This document shows positions 23,921 through 35,623 of a stretch of DNA of 64,000 nucleotides, piece after piece; position 1 is the first letter of the stretch, and each line of letters begins with the position of its first letter. A program made the translations under genes and the position numbers. Under the pieces are notes generated by a model, which was given only the letters and a program-made list of their open reading frames with translations, ran no database searches and was not told the origin of the DNA. Origin of the DNA: Platerodrilus igneus (lineage: Eukaryota > Arthropoda > Insecta > Coleoptera > Lycidae); contig JARFIW010001469.1 in NCBI GenBank assembly GCA_036346225.1, forward strand, positions 11,998,001-12,062,000. Reading direction: 5' to 3'.

Positions 23921-23968
<48 letters not shown>

Positions 23969-24526
23969 TTTATATGTATTTGCATGTATTATATTATTTT
24001 GGGGCTTGAATTGTTTTTTTTTGACGTTCTGCCGCCATTTTTGGTGGCAGCATTTTAATAGGAAGGAAGAATGTACTTGAGAAGATTGTAATTATAATAT
24101 AAATCAGTTAGGGTATGATAGGGAAAGTTAGGGAGGGATTTAGGCTAAATTACTTAGACCAGGGAGGTCGAATTTGTAAATATACAGAGCAGGCAAAATA
24201 GCTGAATTCACTATTAAAATATTTGACGAATGCTTAGAAATTTGAATCCATTTTTAATTAGTTAGCTAGCTTTGGATAGTTTTAAGTCGACCCTTCAGGT
24301 CTCACCGGTAAGCAGAGCTGGCGACTGCTACCCGATATTACGGATCCCTGCTCTTTTACTTTCGCGTGTGTCTTGTTGATCGGACACACTCCAAAATCAA
24401 CGCTAGGGATACCTTTATTCAAGCCCTATTTATAGTTTTTGTTTCAGGTTATTAGATTTTATTTAGGATCGATTAATTTTGAAGTTAGGTTTAATTTGAA
24501 GCACGTTATATTTTCGCGTTTAAACC
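21229..24526. other. LINE 3' UTR and unclassified non-coding DNA inside the BEL element
   Basis: AT-rich. It holds an (AAT)n patch near 21345, a C tract at 21590-21602, (TA)n at 21906-21927 and 23923-23957, and a degenerate repeat at 22840-23110. No protein recognised on either strand. 24290-24410 is GC-richer but has no frame I recognise. Confidence 0.55.
22840..23110. repeat. Degenerate 'aagtctgaggc-gg-gaataa' repeat
   Basis: The motif 'tctgaggccggggag-ataa' alternates with 'tctgagtctggtgagaat' about ten times with variable spacing. Short in-frame runs read as Lys/Ser/Glu-rich repeats (KSKSEA, NSKSEAGENK), so it may be a decayed charged-repeat coding region. Confidence 0.7.
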
Positions 24527-24553
24527 CAATGTAGTACCTTGGGGTGGAGCATT
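24527..24553 (+). mobile_element. SINE 3' tail fragment
   Basis: 'caatgtagtaccttggggtggagcattg' equals the last ~28 bp before the tail of the SINE family. It marks the right edge of the block inserted in the BEL element. Confidence 0.65.
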
Positions 24554-24579
24554 GTGGATGTGGTTGCAGGTATAGCGGC

Positions 24580-25830
24580 CCCTTATTCAAATTATAATGT
24601 AGTACTTCCCAAATTTTGTGAAAATTTACCTACTTCTAATATTTCTTTACAACATTTCAATCATCTGGCTAACCTCAAGCTAGCTGATCCGCTCCTTGTT
24701 CAACCAGGGCCCATTGATTTCTTACTTAGCGCGGATATTTTCCCCCAAGTGTTATTAGACGGTCGCATCCAAGGTATGCTAGCGATCAAGCTGTTGCTAT
24801 TAATATTATTTTTGGATATGTTTTAATGGGAAGCATACCTTCCTCGCCCGCTTCTGAAGTAACTAGTTTGTTTTGTATGACAGATTTACTTCCCCCATTG
24901 GAAGATATTATCGATAAATTCTGGAAAATCGAAGCTGTCCCCGCCGCTCAACCGTTCACGCCTGAAGAAACTCTTGTTGTAAAACATTTTGTTAATACGT
25001 TTCGCCGCAATGAACAAGGTCGATTTGTTATCTCACTGCCGTTTAGGGATCAAGAATCATTTTTTCCAGGTAGTCGTGATCTTGCCTTACAACGATTTGT
25101 TTCTTAAACAACCTCGTGTTTACGAACAGTACGTTTCGTTCATGCGTGAATATCTGAATTCTCAACATATGCAATCTGTTGTTAGTGGGTCTCATTCGAA
25201 CTTTTCTTATTACATCCCTCATCATTACGTTGTAAAACCCGACAGCATAAGTACGAAATTACGAATTGTTTTCAATGCTTGCGCTAAAACTCTCTCTCAA
25301 TCATTTTTAAACGATCACTTGTTTGTTGGGCTGAAGCAGCAACCAGATATTACCTCCATTTTGTTACAATTTCGTTTACATCCTTATGTTGTCACTGCCG
25401 ATCTTCGTCAGATGTACAGACAAATTTTTGTGTGACTATCAACGAATTATTTGGCGCTTCTCCCCTGAGGAGCCCATTCAGGATTTTCAATTAAATACCG
25501 TTACTTATGGAATCATTTGTGCTCCCTATCTTACCATACGCACGCTTCTGCAGTTGGCCGTAGACGAAAGGAATTCTTATCCCTTAGCCGCTTTCGCTCT
25601 TCACCACCATACTTACATTGATGACATCGCTACTGGAGGAAATTCTATTGAATCAACGCTCGATCTACGTAATCAAATAATTGCTCTTTTAAAACTTGGT
25701 GGTTTCGAACTTCATAAATGGTCAAGTAACCATCCCGAATTATTAAAAGATCTTTTCTTACGCAACAATTTGCGCAACCCCGCTCCTTTGAGGATCCTGA
25801 CACTCAACCCCTAAAAGTTCTAGGCCTTCA
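24580..25830 (+). pseudogene. BEL/Pao reverse transcriptase region
   Basis: BEL coding resumes with VVLPKFCENLP and GPIDFLLSADIFPQ. The RT follows: ETLVVKHFVNTFRRN, YYIPHHYVVKPDS, TKLRIVFNACAK, VVTADLRQMYRQI (first catalytic Asp) and TYIDDIATGG (the YVDD-type box, 25608-25640). FELHKWSSNHPELL closes the thumb. The frame changes near 24820, 24990 and 25400, with a stop at 25435, so it is inactive. Confidence 0.9.
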
Positions 25831-26660
25831 ATGGAACCCCACCTCAGTTAATTTTTATTTTCTAGTTCAGCCACTAAGTACCTATTGTACCAAGCGCAAC
25901 CTACTTCTAACTGAGCCCGTATTTTCGACTCAATGGGACTTATATCCCCTCTAACTTTCTTAGTAAAACACTTAATTCAACGTTTATGGTCGTTAAAATT
26001 AGAATGGGATGCTCCCCCTCCTCCCGACTTCCTCCATTTGTGGGAAAGATACTTGCATGAGTTACCGCTTCTTTCGGATTTCGCTTTAATCCGCTTGCTA
26101 ATCCCGCCACAGTTTATTACGTGCGAAGTTCACTGCTTTGCTGACGCTTCCGAACGTGGCTACTGTGCTGGAGATTCGCTTAGTGTGCTCCAAGTCCAAG
26201 GTCGCTCCTCTTCGTACAATTTCTTTGCCCCGGCTTGAATTGTTGGCTGCCGCATTGGCATTCAAATTATTAATCTTTATCCTCAAAACCTTTGATTCCT
26301 ATCTTACGTTTGATAAAATTTTTGTTGGTCTGATTCCATGGTGGTTCTTTCTTGGATTCGTTTCCCACCACAGCGGTGGAAGGCTTTCGTCGCCAATAGT
26401 GTTGCTTACATTCAGGAAAACACGTCTCGCGCTTTTTTGCATCACATCCCCACCACCGAAAATCCTGTCGATGTCGGGTCACGTGGTTTACTCCCTACCG
26501 ACTTGTCCCAATGTTCTTTATGGTGGGCGACTTCACCAATCTTGTTCCAGTCCTTCGAAACTTACAGTCCACATATTCCGCCTTCAGATACTTCTGAAAT
26601 TCTCACTGAACAACGCTCTATTATTTTATCCGCTGTCGTATCCTCCTGTTGAATTCAATT
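25831..26660 (+). pseudogene. BEL/Pao RNase H region
   Basis: LISPLTFLVKHLIQRLWSL (25936) is the usual BEL connection segment. HCFADASERGY (26130) is the RNase H start with the catalytic D. RLELLAAALAFKL (26230), VLSWIRFPPQRWKAFVANSVA (26340) and HIPTTENPVDVGSRG (26440) are the following conserved blocks. At least two frameshifts. Confidence 0.88.
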
Positions 26661-28092
26661 AATTCTAGAAAATCACTCTTCCTTTCTTTTTATTACGCGC
26701 ATCGTTGCTTGGATTCTCCGTTTTCGTTATAATCTACGTCGCCCACTCGACAGGTTCTCCGGACCTTTGTCCTCTTCCGAGTTGCACAATGCTTTGATCC
26801 CTTTGCTTGCGTATACTCAACAATCTTATTTTGCTATCGAACTTGATGTCATTCAGTCCGGATCCACTTTAAAAAAGAATTTTCGCAAGTTGTCTTCTTT
26901 TATTCGTAATGGAATCTTGCGGGTCGAGGGTCGCCTGGCTCACGCGCCTTTGTCCTCTGACCGTAAATGTCCCGCTTTGCTACCTAGCAAAAGTCGATTT
27001 CCTGATCTTATTGTTACTTACGTTCATTTAAAATACTTCCACGCGGGTGCTCAAATGGTACATTTTCCCGTCAGTCAACACTTCTGGATTATTTCTGGAA
27101 GGCAATCTATCCGTCGGGTTTTGAGTCGTTGCCTAACGTGCTGGAAAACCAACCTGGTCGTATTGCAACCTCCTATGGGCAACCTGCCTTCATGCCGAGT
27201 TACTCAAGTAAAACCTTTTTTGAGTGCTTGTGTCGACTTCGCGGGTCCTTTTTCTATTACAATGTCTCGACTACGGGGCGCCAAAATTTTATAATCGTAT
27301 TTATGGTTTTTTATTTGTATGGCTACCAAGGTGCTGCAACTTGAAGTCGTATCGGCCTTGTCAACGGACGCCCTTCTAGCGGTTCTTTGCCGATTTCCTG
27401 CCAGGCGTGGCCGTTGTGATCATCTCTATAGTGATTGTGGCACAAATTTTGTGGGTGATCATAAACGGTTAATTCATCTCGCCAAACTTGCTGCTTCTAA
27501 AGAAAAGATTTCTTGGCATTTTATACCGCCCGCTGCGCCTCATTTTGGTGGTTTGTGGAAGGCGGGTATGAAGTTCGTGAAAACCTTGCTACTTCGTACC
27601 AAATGTAAACAAGTATCGGCCTACGAGGGACTGGCCACTGTCTTTATTTAAATTGAAGCCATCTTGAACTCGCGTCTTCTCATCTCTTTGAGCAATGACC
27701 TTAATGATTTGCGAGGTCGTACGCCCGGTCATTTTTAACTTTGGCCCTTTCAACCGCCATTCCGGAGTCCGCCCTTTCCGATCTTCCGCTCAACCGCCTT
27801 TCTCGTTGGCAATTGCTCCAGCAAATTCAACAAGATTTTTGGTTCCGTTGGTCTAAGAAGTATTTGCATATGCTCCAGCAACGGTCCAAACGGCACAAAA
27901 CGTCACTTTCAGTTCTTTTGAATACCTTAGTGCTAATTAAAGTCGAAAACGTTCACCTCTTTGTTGGTCCCTTGGACGTGTCGTAGCGGTACATCCGGGA
28001 ACTGATGGTGTCGTTTGCATTGTCACCATCAAGACCACTCAAGGCGAGCTGAAGCGCCTTGTCGCTAAGCTCTGTCCTTTACCTTGTTTGTA
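26661..28092 (+). pseudogene. BEL/Pao integrase, catalytic Glu changed
   Basis: HHCC zinc domain: HLKYFHAGAQMV...CLTCWK (27030-27150). Core: ACVDFAGPF (first D, near 27240), SDCGTNFVGD (second D, near 27430), then PHFGGLWKAGMK (near 27540). The family has E in the GLWEAG motif, and the codon here is aag (Lys). The C-terminal tail VHPGTDGVVCIVTIKTTQGELKR near 27990-28060 is typical of BEL. Several frameshifts. Confidence 0.9.
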
Positions 28093-28238
28093 ATTTGTGT
28101 TCTGTTCGCACTAATTGTTTCTTTATTTTTTTTTCGCATTAATTTAATTTTTTCTTTTTGTTCGCCTTTTCTACATTTCCGTCACACCCTTGGTAATTTT
28201 TTTCCTTTCAAAAATGCCTTCCATTTTGGTGGACGGTA

Positions 28239-28626
28239 TGTTCCGTTTGTATTTATAGTTAATTTACTATTAGTTGTAACATAATTATAGCATATCAATT
28301 ATTGATAAAAATGCACAATGTGCTTCGCAATAACCTTATCTAACCTATGATAATTGATTTTGTTACGTGTTTCAATAATGCCAATTTGCTCGTCAGTACA
28401 ATGTTAGCTTGCAGATAGACTTGCATCCGCCTTGCGGACATTAAATGTCATTAGATTTGTCGCGATTCAGCCTTCAAGCTACTCTGTGTTATTGATGAAC
28501 CACTAAAACTTAGTTAAAAGTGTGCTGTGCGTCGCAATGGTTTTTTGTTAGACAGATACGACCTCCGATCAAAAGTCGACGTTCTTTACTACTAGTTCTT
28601 CAAACACCGCTAACTCTAATAACTCA
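28239..28626 (+). mobile_element. Probable BEL 3' LTR
   Basis: A purine-rich 'ttttggtggacggta' precedes TGTTCCGTTTG at 28239, and a TG...CA unit would end '...taataactca' at 28626. No 5' LTR is in the window for comparison, so the right edge is a guess. Confidence 0.5.
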
Positions 28627-28734
28627 GGTAAGTACTTGAAGGTTTCCGCTATTCTTATTGTTTTCGTATACATGTCCACTTATTTCACCATATGTGATTA
28701 TCGAAGTTATCTGCCGCATTTATAACCATATTAT

Positions 28735-29045
28735 CGCCTCAACACTATTTTCGCACGTGCACGCTTTCGATTATTTTGTCTTAGTAGCAGAACATGTCGA
28801 CAATTAACCTAAGTTGAAACTTTAACAATATTTTTGCTTTAACACTATTTTTGCACATGTGCTTTTTCAATTATTTTGTCTAAGTAGTAAAACATTTCTA
28901 CTACTAACTAAAGTTGAAACTTCAACACTATTTTTGCCCCAGACGATTTTCGCACTTGTACCCGTTTGATGATTTTGTCTTAGTAGTAGATCATATCACA
29001 AATCAACCTAAGTTGAAACTTCAACATTATTTTCACCTTAACACT
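28735..29045. repeat. ~100-bp minisatellite, inverted, about 3 copies
   Basis: Reverse complement of the array at 212-955. 'tcaacactattttcgcac' followed by 'gattattttgtcttagtag' and 'aacctaagttgaaactt' recurs with a ~100-bp period (copies near 28738, 28840 and 28925). Confidence 0.9.
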
Positions 29046-29049
29046 ATTG

Positions 29050-29540
29050 TGATTTTAAATATGTAAATTTATTTATCTCGGAAAAATTAGGATTAGTATG
29101 GATGAAAGAATCATATAAATCTATGAAACTTCTAAACATAGCGAAATCACCTCAAAATGGGAGAGGGGGACTTGCAAGAAAGGTAAATTAATTTAATCAA
29201 ACCACGTTTGGGGCAGGTGCGTTCGATTCAAAGAGTTTAGTTTGATAGATTTGATAAAATAGAAGGAACGATGAAACTCTTTTCGAATTTTATCTTCAAC
29301 ATCCAACAGTTTGTCGGCCTTTTCATCAGTAGCGATCAAAGTTATAATAGAAATGTGATGTTCATAAAAGGCGCCTTTTCCCTCGTCCTTAGAGTCAAGG
29401 TGAGATTTGAATAAATTATGGTAACCGGCATCAAACTCAGCGGTGTTTGCTATTTCGTGTATTTTCTGTAAGCGTTGCATTTGCAAATAGCGTAAAAATT
29501 TTAATTTTTTAACCTTATCTGCCATTAATAGATAAGACAC
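29050..29540 (-). pseudogene. gag fragment of a second BEL/Pao element
   Basis: Minus-strand frame from 29525 to 29193 (MADKVKKLKFLRYLQMQRL... DKLLDVEDKIRKEFHRSFY) is a BEL gag N-terminus. After a frameshift FAMFRSFIDLYDSFIHTNPNF (29145-29085) matches the gag core block. It differs clearly from the gag at 18.9 kb, so it is another family. It stops where the minisatellite begins. Confidence 0.75.
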
Positions 29541-31380
29541 AAATTTTCGTAAAATGTTTTAGGAAAATTAGTGCCAAATAATTGTTGTAAATTTCAACAA
29601 AAATTAAATACTCGAAGGTGCATGTAAATAAACTCAAACTAAATAAACTTTTTATTAAACACAATAAATGCGATTGAACTTAATCCAAAAAATATTAGCG
29701 TTTGTATTATAAACGCAAATGTTTGAGTGATAACGCACATAAACTTGACCGCGGGTACTTTATCAATAATTATGCTCCATAAAGTGGCAATGTAGAATGT
29801 TTATGACCGCTCTGGTAACATCTTGAAAGCTTAATAAATGTTGAGTATATAGCAATGCTCAGGAGAGGGAGCAGAAGTAGATAAGCTATAGCAGATATTA
29901 AACGTCAGCGGCCTTCAATATTCTTACTTGAAATACAGAGCGACAGTGCGGTATTCTTGTATCCAGAACTGCGTTGTGAGGCGTGCCAAATATATAGCAA
30001 ATATTAACATAACACTAACACTTGAAAATAAAGTAAAACTCTTTATAAGAAAAATAATGCAAATTTAGAAATATATTCAGAGCTTAACGGACCATTTTAT
30101 TTTGAAGAATGAACTTTGTAGCTCATAACATAGATAACTAATATAAAATAGATGGCAATCTCATTCTTTCTATAAAATAATTGTTTACACTAAGAGCGCC
30201 ATGTGGTAGGTGTCCTAACTAAGGTAAATAGCGCTAAATTCAAATATAAAGGAAATGAATAAAAAGCACCAAATTTAAATAAATGCAATTCTCTTGCATT
30301 CTTGAAATTCTAGCGTTGGAATTACTATTAACAAGTTTTCACTGTTATTCAATCCAGTTACTAATCTGGGAAGGTTTATAAATTGTTAAAAAAATTTATT
30401 CTTACTAAAAATTGTTTAGAGCAACTTATTCTTAAGAATTTTTAAACTTTTCCATTTTAGTAACCAGACTAAATTACAGTGAAAACCTAATAGGAGTAAT
30501 TGAAACACTAGAATATCAAGAATGCAACAGAATGGGAATTATTAAAATTGAAAATATCACATTTAGTATAAAATAAATAAATAAGATGCAGCGGTGAAAC
30601 ATTAAAATATAGGATCTCGCAAAATTCAACTTGGGTCGCATCAACAACTTGCAGTTTCATTCCACTTGAATCGATAATGAAATATGAAATTATTTTTGCT
30701 GGGAGCGTTAAATAGAATTAAATATTCACATTATATATAACTTAAAAAATGCTTCAATAAATATCTTGGTCAGTAAATATTTGGTTTTCCTTTTACGATA
30801 AGTACATAGTAAGCAATACCTTCCCTGGTATTATAGTTTTATTCCAGAATTTAACAATTTCTTTTTATGTTGTTTCATATACATTCATTATTGTTATTTT
30901 TGTGAGCAGGAGTGATTGGATCATGTAAAAGTCCACCCAAGGTGAAGGTGAGGCCCCTTGATGACCCGTGCATCATCTTGCTACAAAGTACTTCCGTCAC
31001 TGATAAGATGATTACTTTCGTGTTCGTGGATCACTGTATAAATTAAGGTGCAATAAATAAAACCAGAAGCTAAGAATAACATTAATAATCTTGCGGGAAA
31101 AGTATTTAAAAGTTTAATAGCCAATATTAAACAACAACAGAAAACAAATAAAATTAACACAAAAATACACTTTTCACTTATGTTAATATACCAGCCCAAG
31201 CATAAATGTATTTGTACTCAAAAGGTTTTCTAAATAAAGACATTTTATAAGGTTTCCTTTTAGTTGTTAAGACTTTTATTTCCCAAAAAAAGAATATGAA
31301 TATCATTAAATTATATAAACATGCCTACCAAATTTAATGCGTCCAAGAACTATGTGTACTTGTCTCGATAATTTTATTCA
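29541..31380. other. Non-coding stretch with one foldback element
   Basis: AT-rich DNA between the BEL gag fragment and the P-type transposase. Apart from the foldback element at 30287-30540 nothing recognisable was seen. It may include the 3' flank of the P-type element. Confidence 0.55.
30287..30540. mobile_element. Foldback (MITE-like) element with ~110-bp arms
   Basis: The left arm (30287-30405, 'aattctcttgcattcttgaa...') and the reverse complement of the right arm (30430-30540, '...caagaatgcaacagaatggg') align over their full length at roughly 80% by eye, leaving a ~25-bp loop. There is no coding capacity. No target duplication was found. Confidence 0.8.
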
Positions 31381-33840
31381 ACTTTCTATCCTTCTATTTC
31401 TTGTATTTTTCGCAGATAGCTCTCTTCCTCTAATATTTTTACACTAACTTTTTTTGCTCGACAAATATTTCTTACAAGCAAGAAAACGAACTTTATTATA
31501 ATGTGTGTTTGGGGCGTGTTCATCTTTTCCTTTCAGCGAAGCATTAATGTTTTTTATCCACACCCATAAATAAAAACGTACTGAATACCCATAAAAAAAG
31601 GAGCTTAATATTATGGTCTGAACAATGAAATTGCACAAAATCATCATCCACAAATAGCTGTTTAAGCGTTAAACAAATTATTATTAAGTGTTGCATATAT
31701 ATCCAAATATTTTCTTAAATTATAACTGTATTTTCTAAGTAAATAACTAAAGTGAGTAGAAGGCAGCAATAAAGCATTTCTATTATATACTCTATTTTAA
31801 ATTAAGGGATTGAAATAGCACTATGTTTATTTAAAATTAAGTTACTTCTGCACATTGCACATTTACCTATTTTCTCTAAGTTTCTTTGCAACAAATCCGG
31901 CAACATATGAATATAGACCTATCTCATCAGATGATTATTCTATTCGTGGTAGTAGGTTACAAGTAGCCAATTGTGGAACCGATGGAAGAACACTTTATTC
32001 CAATATATTCTCGATATATGTATTCAATGCTCCATCAGTTTCGTCAACTTCACAGTTTGCCCCTGGTGAATGTGTTGCAGTTAAATTGTTGACGAGTATT
32101 GGCAAATATGAATGCCAGAACTGAATGTAGGTAAGGTTAATATTTCGAATGCCATGACTACGTATGCTGCCAAAGAAATTTTCTAACAGATCCTGATTAA
32201 AATTTCTAGGTGAAAGAAACTTAAAGTTGTCATTTTACAATTTTGCCCATAAATATTTAAAACCTTTTATCGTATGAATCCAATTAATTACTGAGGGTGG
32301 TACTGACTTTGTTTTACACTTGATAAATTTCATAGAATTGAGAACTTTTAGTGCATCATTCCAAAACTGCACATGCTCTGAAGTTGCAGTAACTGCACAT
32401 CTCAATGGTTTACCATGCATAGGCAGATGAAATGTTCCATTTACGCTGTTGAACAACTTATCCCTGAAGAAAAAAAAGTCTGCGGTATCCTCAGTTTCTT
32501 TTAGGCAAGGTACTCCTAAAAATAACAAATATTATGACTACATCACAACAATATACAAAAGTTAAAGAAACAAGCAAAACAACTTTGTAGCAAATGCATT
32601 TTATAACATGCATTGGTTTGAAATAAGCACTCATTTTTTTATGGAAACTGTACTATGACAGATACTTTTCCTTGCCTACTTTCACAAGCGTTCGTAAACA
32701 AGATGATACTCGTTGAGTTAGGACTCGAGCAGCCAATGATGCCTTCATTTTCTTAATTTTTCGCTCATAAACATGGGCATCAGTAAGTGTGTAGAAAGTT
32801 TTGTAGTCATGATTAGGATCATCCCACTCATATGCTGCAACTACAACTTTCCACGATGCCCATTGAATTTCTACCCTCCACTGAAATTCGACATACTTCA
32901 AAAGGTTATTCCGAATTCCTTTTAGCACATGGGGAGGATCAAATAGAGGAATAACTTTTTACGATCCACCAAAAATCCAAAATTCCTGTTGTCCATTTTG
33001 TTCCTTGTAAAAATTCTTGTGTTTGGTAAAGAAGTTCACTTATAGCTGACCTATTATTTGAACTTTGATTATATACAGTAGCAACCGTGCCGACTATACA
33101 ACATATTTTATTATTTTCACAAGCTGAGTTCGGTCGGCTACACTTTCAACAAAGTAAAAAGCAAGTGGTTGCTTCCACTTCTTTTTGATGCCTCTTGCCA
33201 TAAGCACTAATGCGTGGTCTGCAAACTTTAGCACTCTACTACTTTCACACATTTCATCAAGTCCTATAATGGAATATGATCTACTATCCAAATCAAGATG
33301 AGGCGAAAGTGCAATTTCATCAAACATTATTATACAATATTTGTCTTCGCTAGTCAAGTTTGCTATGGTGTTCTTTAAACTATTCATCAGCACTGAATTA
33401 ATACCACAGTTAGAAGGCAATTTTGATAGCAGTTTTGACAGCGTTTGTTTGGAGGGTAAAGCAAATACCCTCTTTAAAAGCTTGTAGCATCTACCTGAAT
33501 GTTACACAATAGTCAGAGCAAATATCTTTTCCTCCAAGGTAAACCGACGTTTTGGATTAATTTTCTGTAGTCGCAACTGTGACATTATAAAGATAAATAT
33601 TTTATTATTAACTGTGCTTTGCAGATTCATTGGAGTATACATAAATGCTTCAGCTTTTTTCAATCGTGCTTTGTTTTCTACACATTCTTTATCCATTTGC
33701 AATAAAATTTTTTGCAAGTTTCTGGCAATGGAGTACATTTTGTGAGCCTCTGGACTAAGATGATAAAACCTACTCACGGAAACACTTTGTAAAAGTGGGA
33801 GTCTTCTGCGAAAATCTATAACAAAACCATACACATATTA
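31380..33840 (-). pseudogene. P-element-type (THAP9-like) transposase, catalytic part
   Basis: Multi-exon minus-strand gene. After a coiled-coil segment (33834-33600) come MSQLRLQKINPKRRFTLEEK, CYKLLKRVFALPSKQTL and the RNase H-like core IIMFDEIALSPHLDLD, DHALVLMARGIKKKWKQPLAFYF (33350-33150). Next are DPPHVLKGIRNNLL (32950), LTDAHVYERKIKKMKASLAARVL and, after a ~130-bp GT-AG intron (about 32517-32667), TADFFFFRDKLFNSVNG. The tail NQDLLENFFGSIRSHG (32190) and YSYVAGFVAKKL (31900) is diagnostic of P transposases. A short frame, KVRFLACKKYLSSKK (31500), may be the end. A stop after FALTIV, a shift before PPHV and others make it a pseudogene. Confidence 0.88.
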
Positions 33841-34142
33841 ATTGTTGAATTAACAAGAACTGCAGTACAATGAACAATACAAAATGTAAGTACAAATTAC
33901 AGGAAACTTTTTTATGACAAATACAATGAAGCTTTAAGCAATAGTTTTTAATAGCAGAAGTTCGTTATAAATATATAGCTAGTTCCATAAATCTGAAGCA
34001 ATCAAAGAAGCACGAAGACATGGAAAAAATATTAACTGCTTAGCAACCGCCAGTACATGATGTTTAAAAAATTATTTCTGTATGTACGATATTAAGTATA
34101 CATCAGACCTTTATTGGCTGTTGACAGAATTATAACCCTTAC

Positions 34143-34367
34143 TTAACACCAGCATTTACAATAACTTTGTAATTGGTGGAGACCTAATGCAAGTTGAAAA
34201 TAATTTAGCTTAATCTGTAAAGTATAGTGTTTGTATTGATTATCGCAAATAGTACTAGAAAAATTACCTTGTCTCGATTTAGAAATGTGCATTTCAGTCG
34301 TTATAATAGGAGTAGCAACAGGTAGTGTTGTACAAGTTCTAGAAAAAATTGTAGATGCCACTGCCAA
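34143..34367 (-). pseudogene. Possible internal exon of the P-type transposase gene
   Basis: An open minus-strand stretch with low-complexity Ser/Thr-rich sequence lies between the THAP part and the catalytic part. In P-type genes a poorly conserved linker sits here. No motif is recognisable, and the assignment rests on position and strand only. Confidence 0.3.
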
Positions 34368-34496
34368 AGCTTGTCCATCACGTACAACAGTCTGATCTAA
34401 AACAAAAAGAAAAGATTATATGTCAGCAACACCAAAGAAAACAACATTATTAATCATGATTAGTAAATATCCTTAATTTCGATGTTATTAAAATTA

Positions 34497-35520
34497 ATAA
34501 ATTAACTACACACTTCAGCAATATATTAGAAGCGAAGGGCTTACTTCAGGTTATAAAAGAACCAACTGGAATAAGTAAAAAAAGTGCTAGCCTACTAGAT
34601 ATCATTATAATTTCCAATCACAGCAAAATTACTGCAGAACAGGTAAAAGTCACTGAATGCCATATATCAAATCTTTTTTGAGTCACAGAACGTCTACAGT
34701 CACTCGTCTCTGTAGGGATTTTGCAGAATTCGATGAAGCGTTATTTTTTAATGTATGCAGTGCCTCACAGCCTTATTTATGGTGTGAATAATAATACGAA
34801 ATTAAAACTTTTAAATGATAGAAATTGCAAGATTTCTAACGTGCATACTTTTATCAAAAATTTCAATTTTTCTAGTGCTAGAACCTGTGAACCATGATTT
34901 ACTGATAATATAAATACTTGATCAGACGAAAAGACAGATCCATACAAAAATTCAAGTAACAAAAGCTCCTGTGCATTGGGATAAGTACAAACCTGTCAGA
35001 AACATTGTCACTAGTGCAATAGCCAAAGAGAACAGAGCTTACATGCAATCCCAAATTTCTAAAAAATTAAAACCCTGCTGCTATTTGAAAAGTATTTCAT
35101 AAACTAGAAATAAATAATAAATCAAGTTCAAAACAGTTACCTCTAAATTCCCTGGATGTTAATGCATTAAACAGGCATTTTCTAAATTCCACTAATAATG
35201 TACCAATAAATACTGAATTGGATAAATACCGAGTCCAACCACATACGTGAATTTGACAACTTACTCAAATTTAAAGAAATTATAAAGGATGATATAGTAA
35301 AAGTACTACGTTCAATAAATACAATGTCGAGTGGCCCTGGTAACATTAATAGAAAAGTACTGAATTTATGTTCTCCACATCTTTTATCTTACCTAAGACA
35401 CATTATTAACTTTTGTATTATAAACTGTGAATTTCCCACAACATGGATGTCTGAAAGAAGTATTTTTAAGATCTGTTTAAAGTATTTTTGGACCATCAAA
35501 CCACCTCTAAAAATATCTTA
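34497..35520 (+). pseudogene. CR1/Jockey-like LINE fragment (endonuclease end and start of RT)
   Basis: Plus strand, inside the P-type gene. 34510-34640 reads EAKGLLQVIKEPTGISKKSASLLDIIIISN, the last block of an apurinic endonuclease (usual form N.PTRI...S.IDHI). 35324-35450 reads MSSGPGNINRKVLNLCSPHLLSYLRHIINFCI and CEFPTTWM, the RT fingers. The linker between them is decayed. It is truncated on both sides. Confidence 0.78.
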
Positions 35521-35623
35521 ATGATGTTTGGATTTTTAACATCCGACTTATAACATGCTTTTAAGATGTGAATCGGTGCATGAGACGTTTTTGAAATTAT
35601 AAGGCAAATATATTTAGAACATC

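Noticed and set aside
31855..32124. Plus-strand 89-codon ORF
   Set aside because: It is the antisense shadow of the P-type transposase tail (NQDLLENFFG...YSYVAGFV), which is readable on the minus strand.
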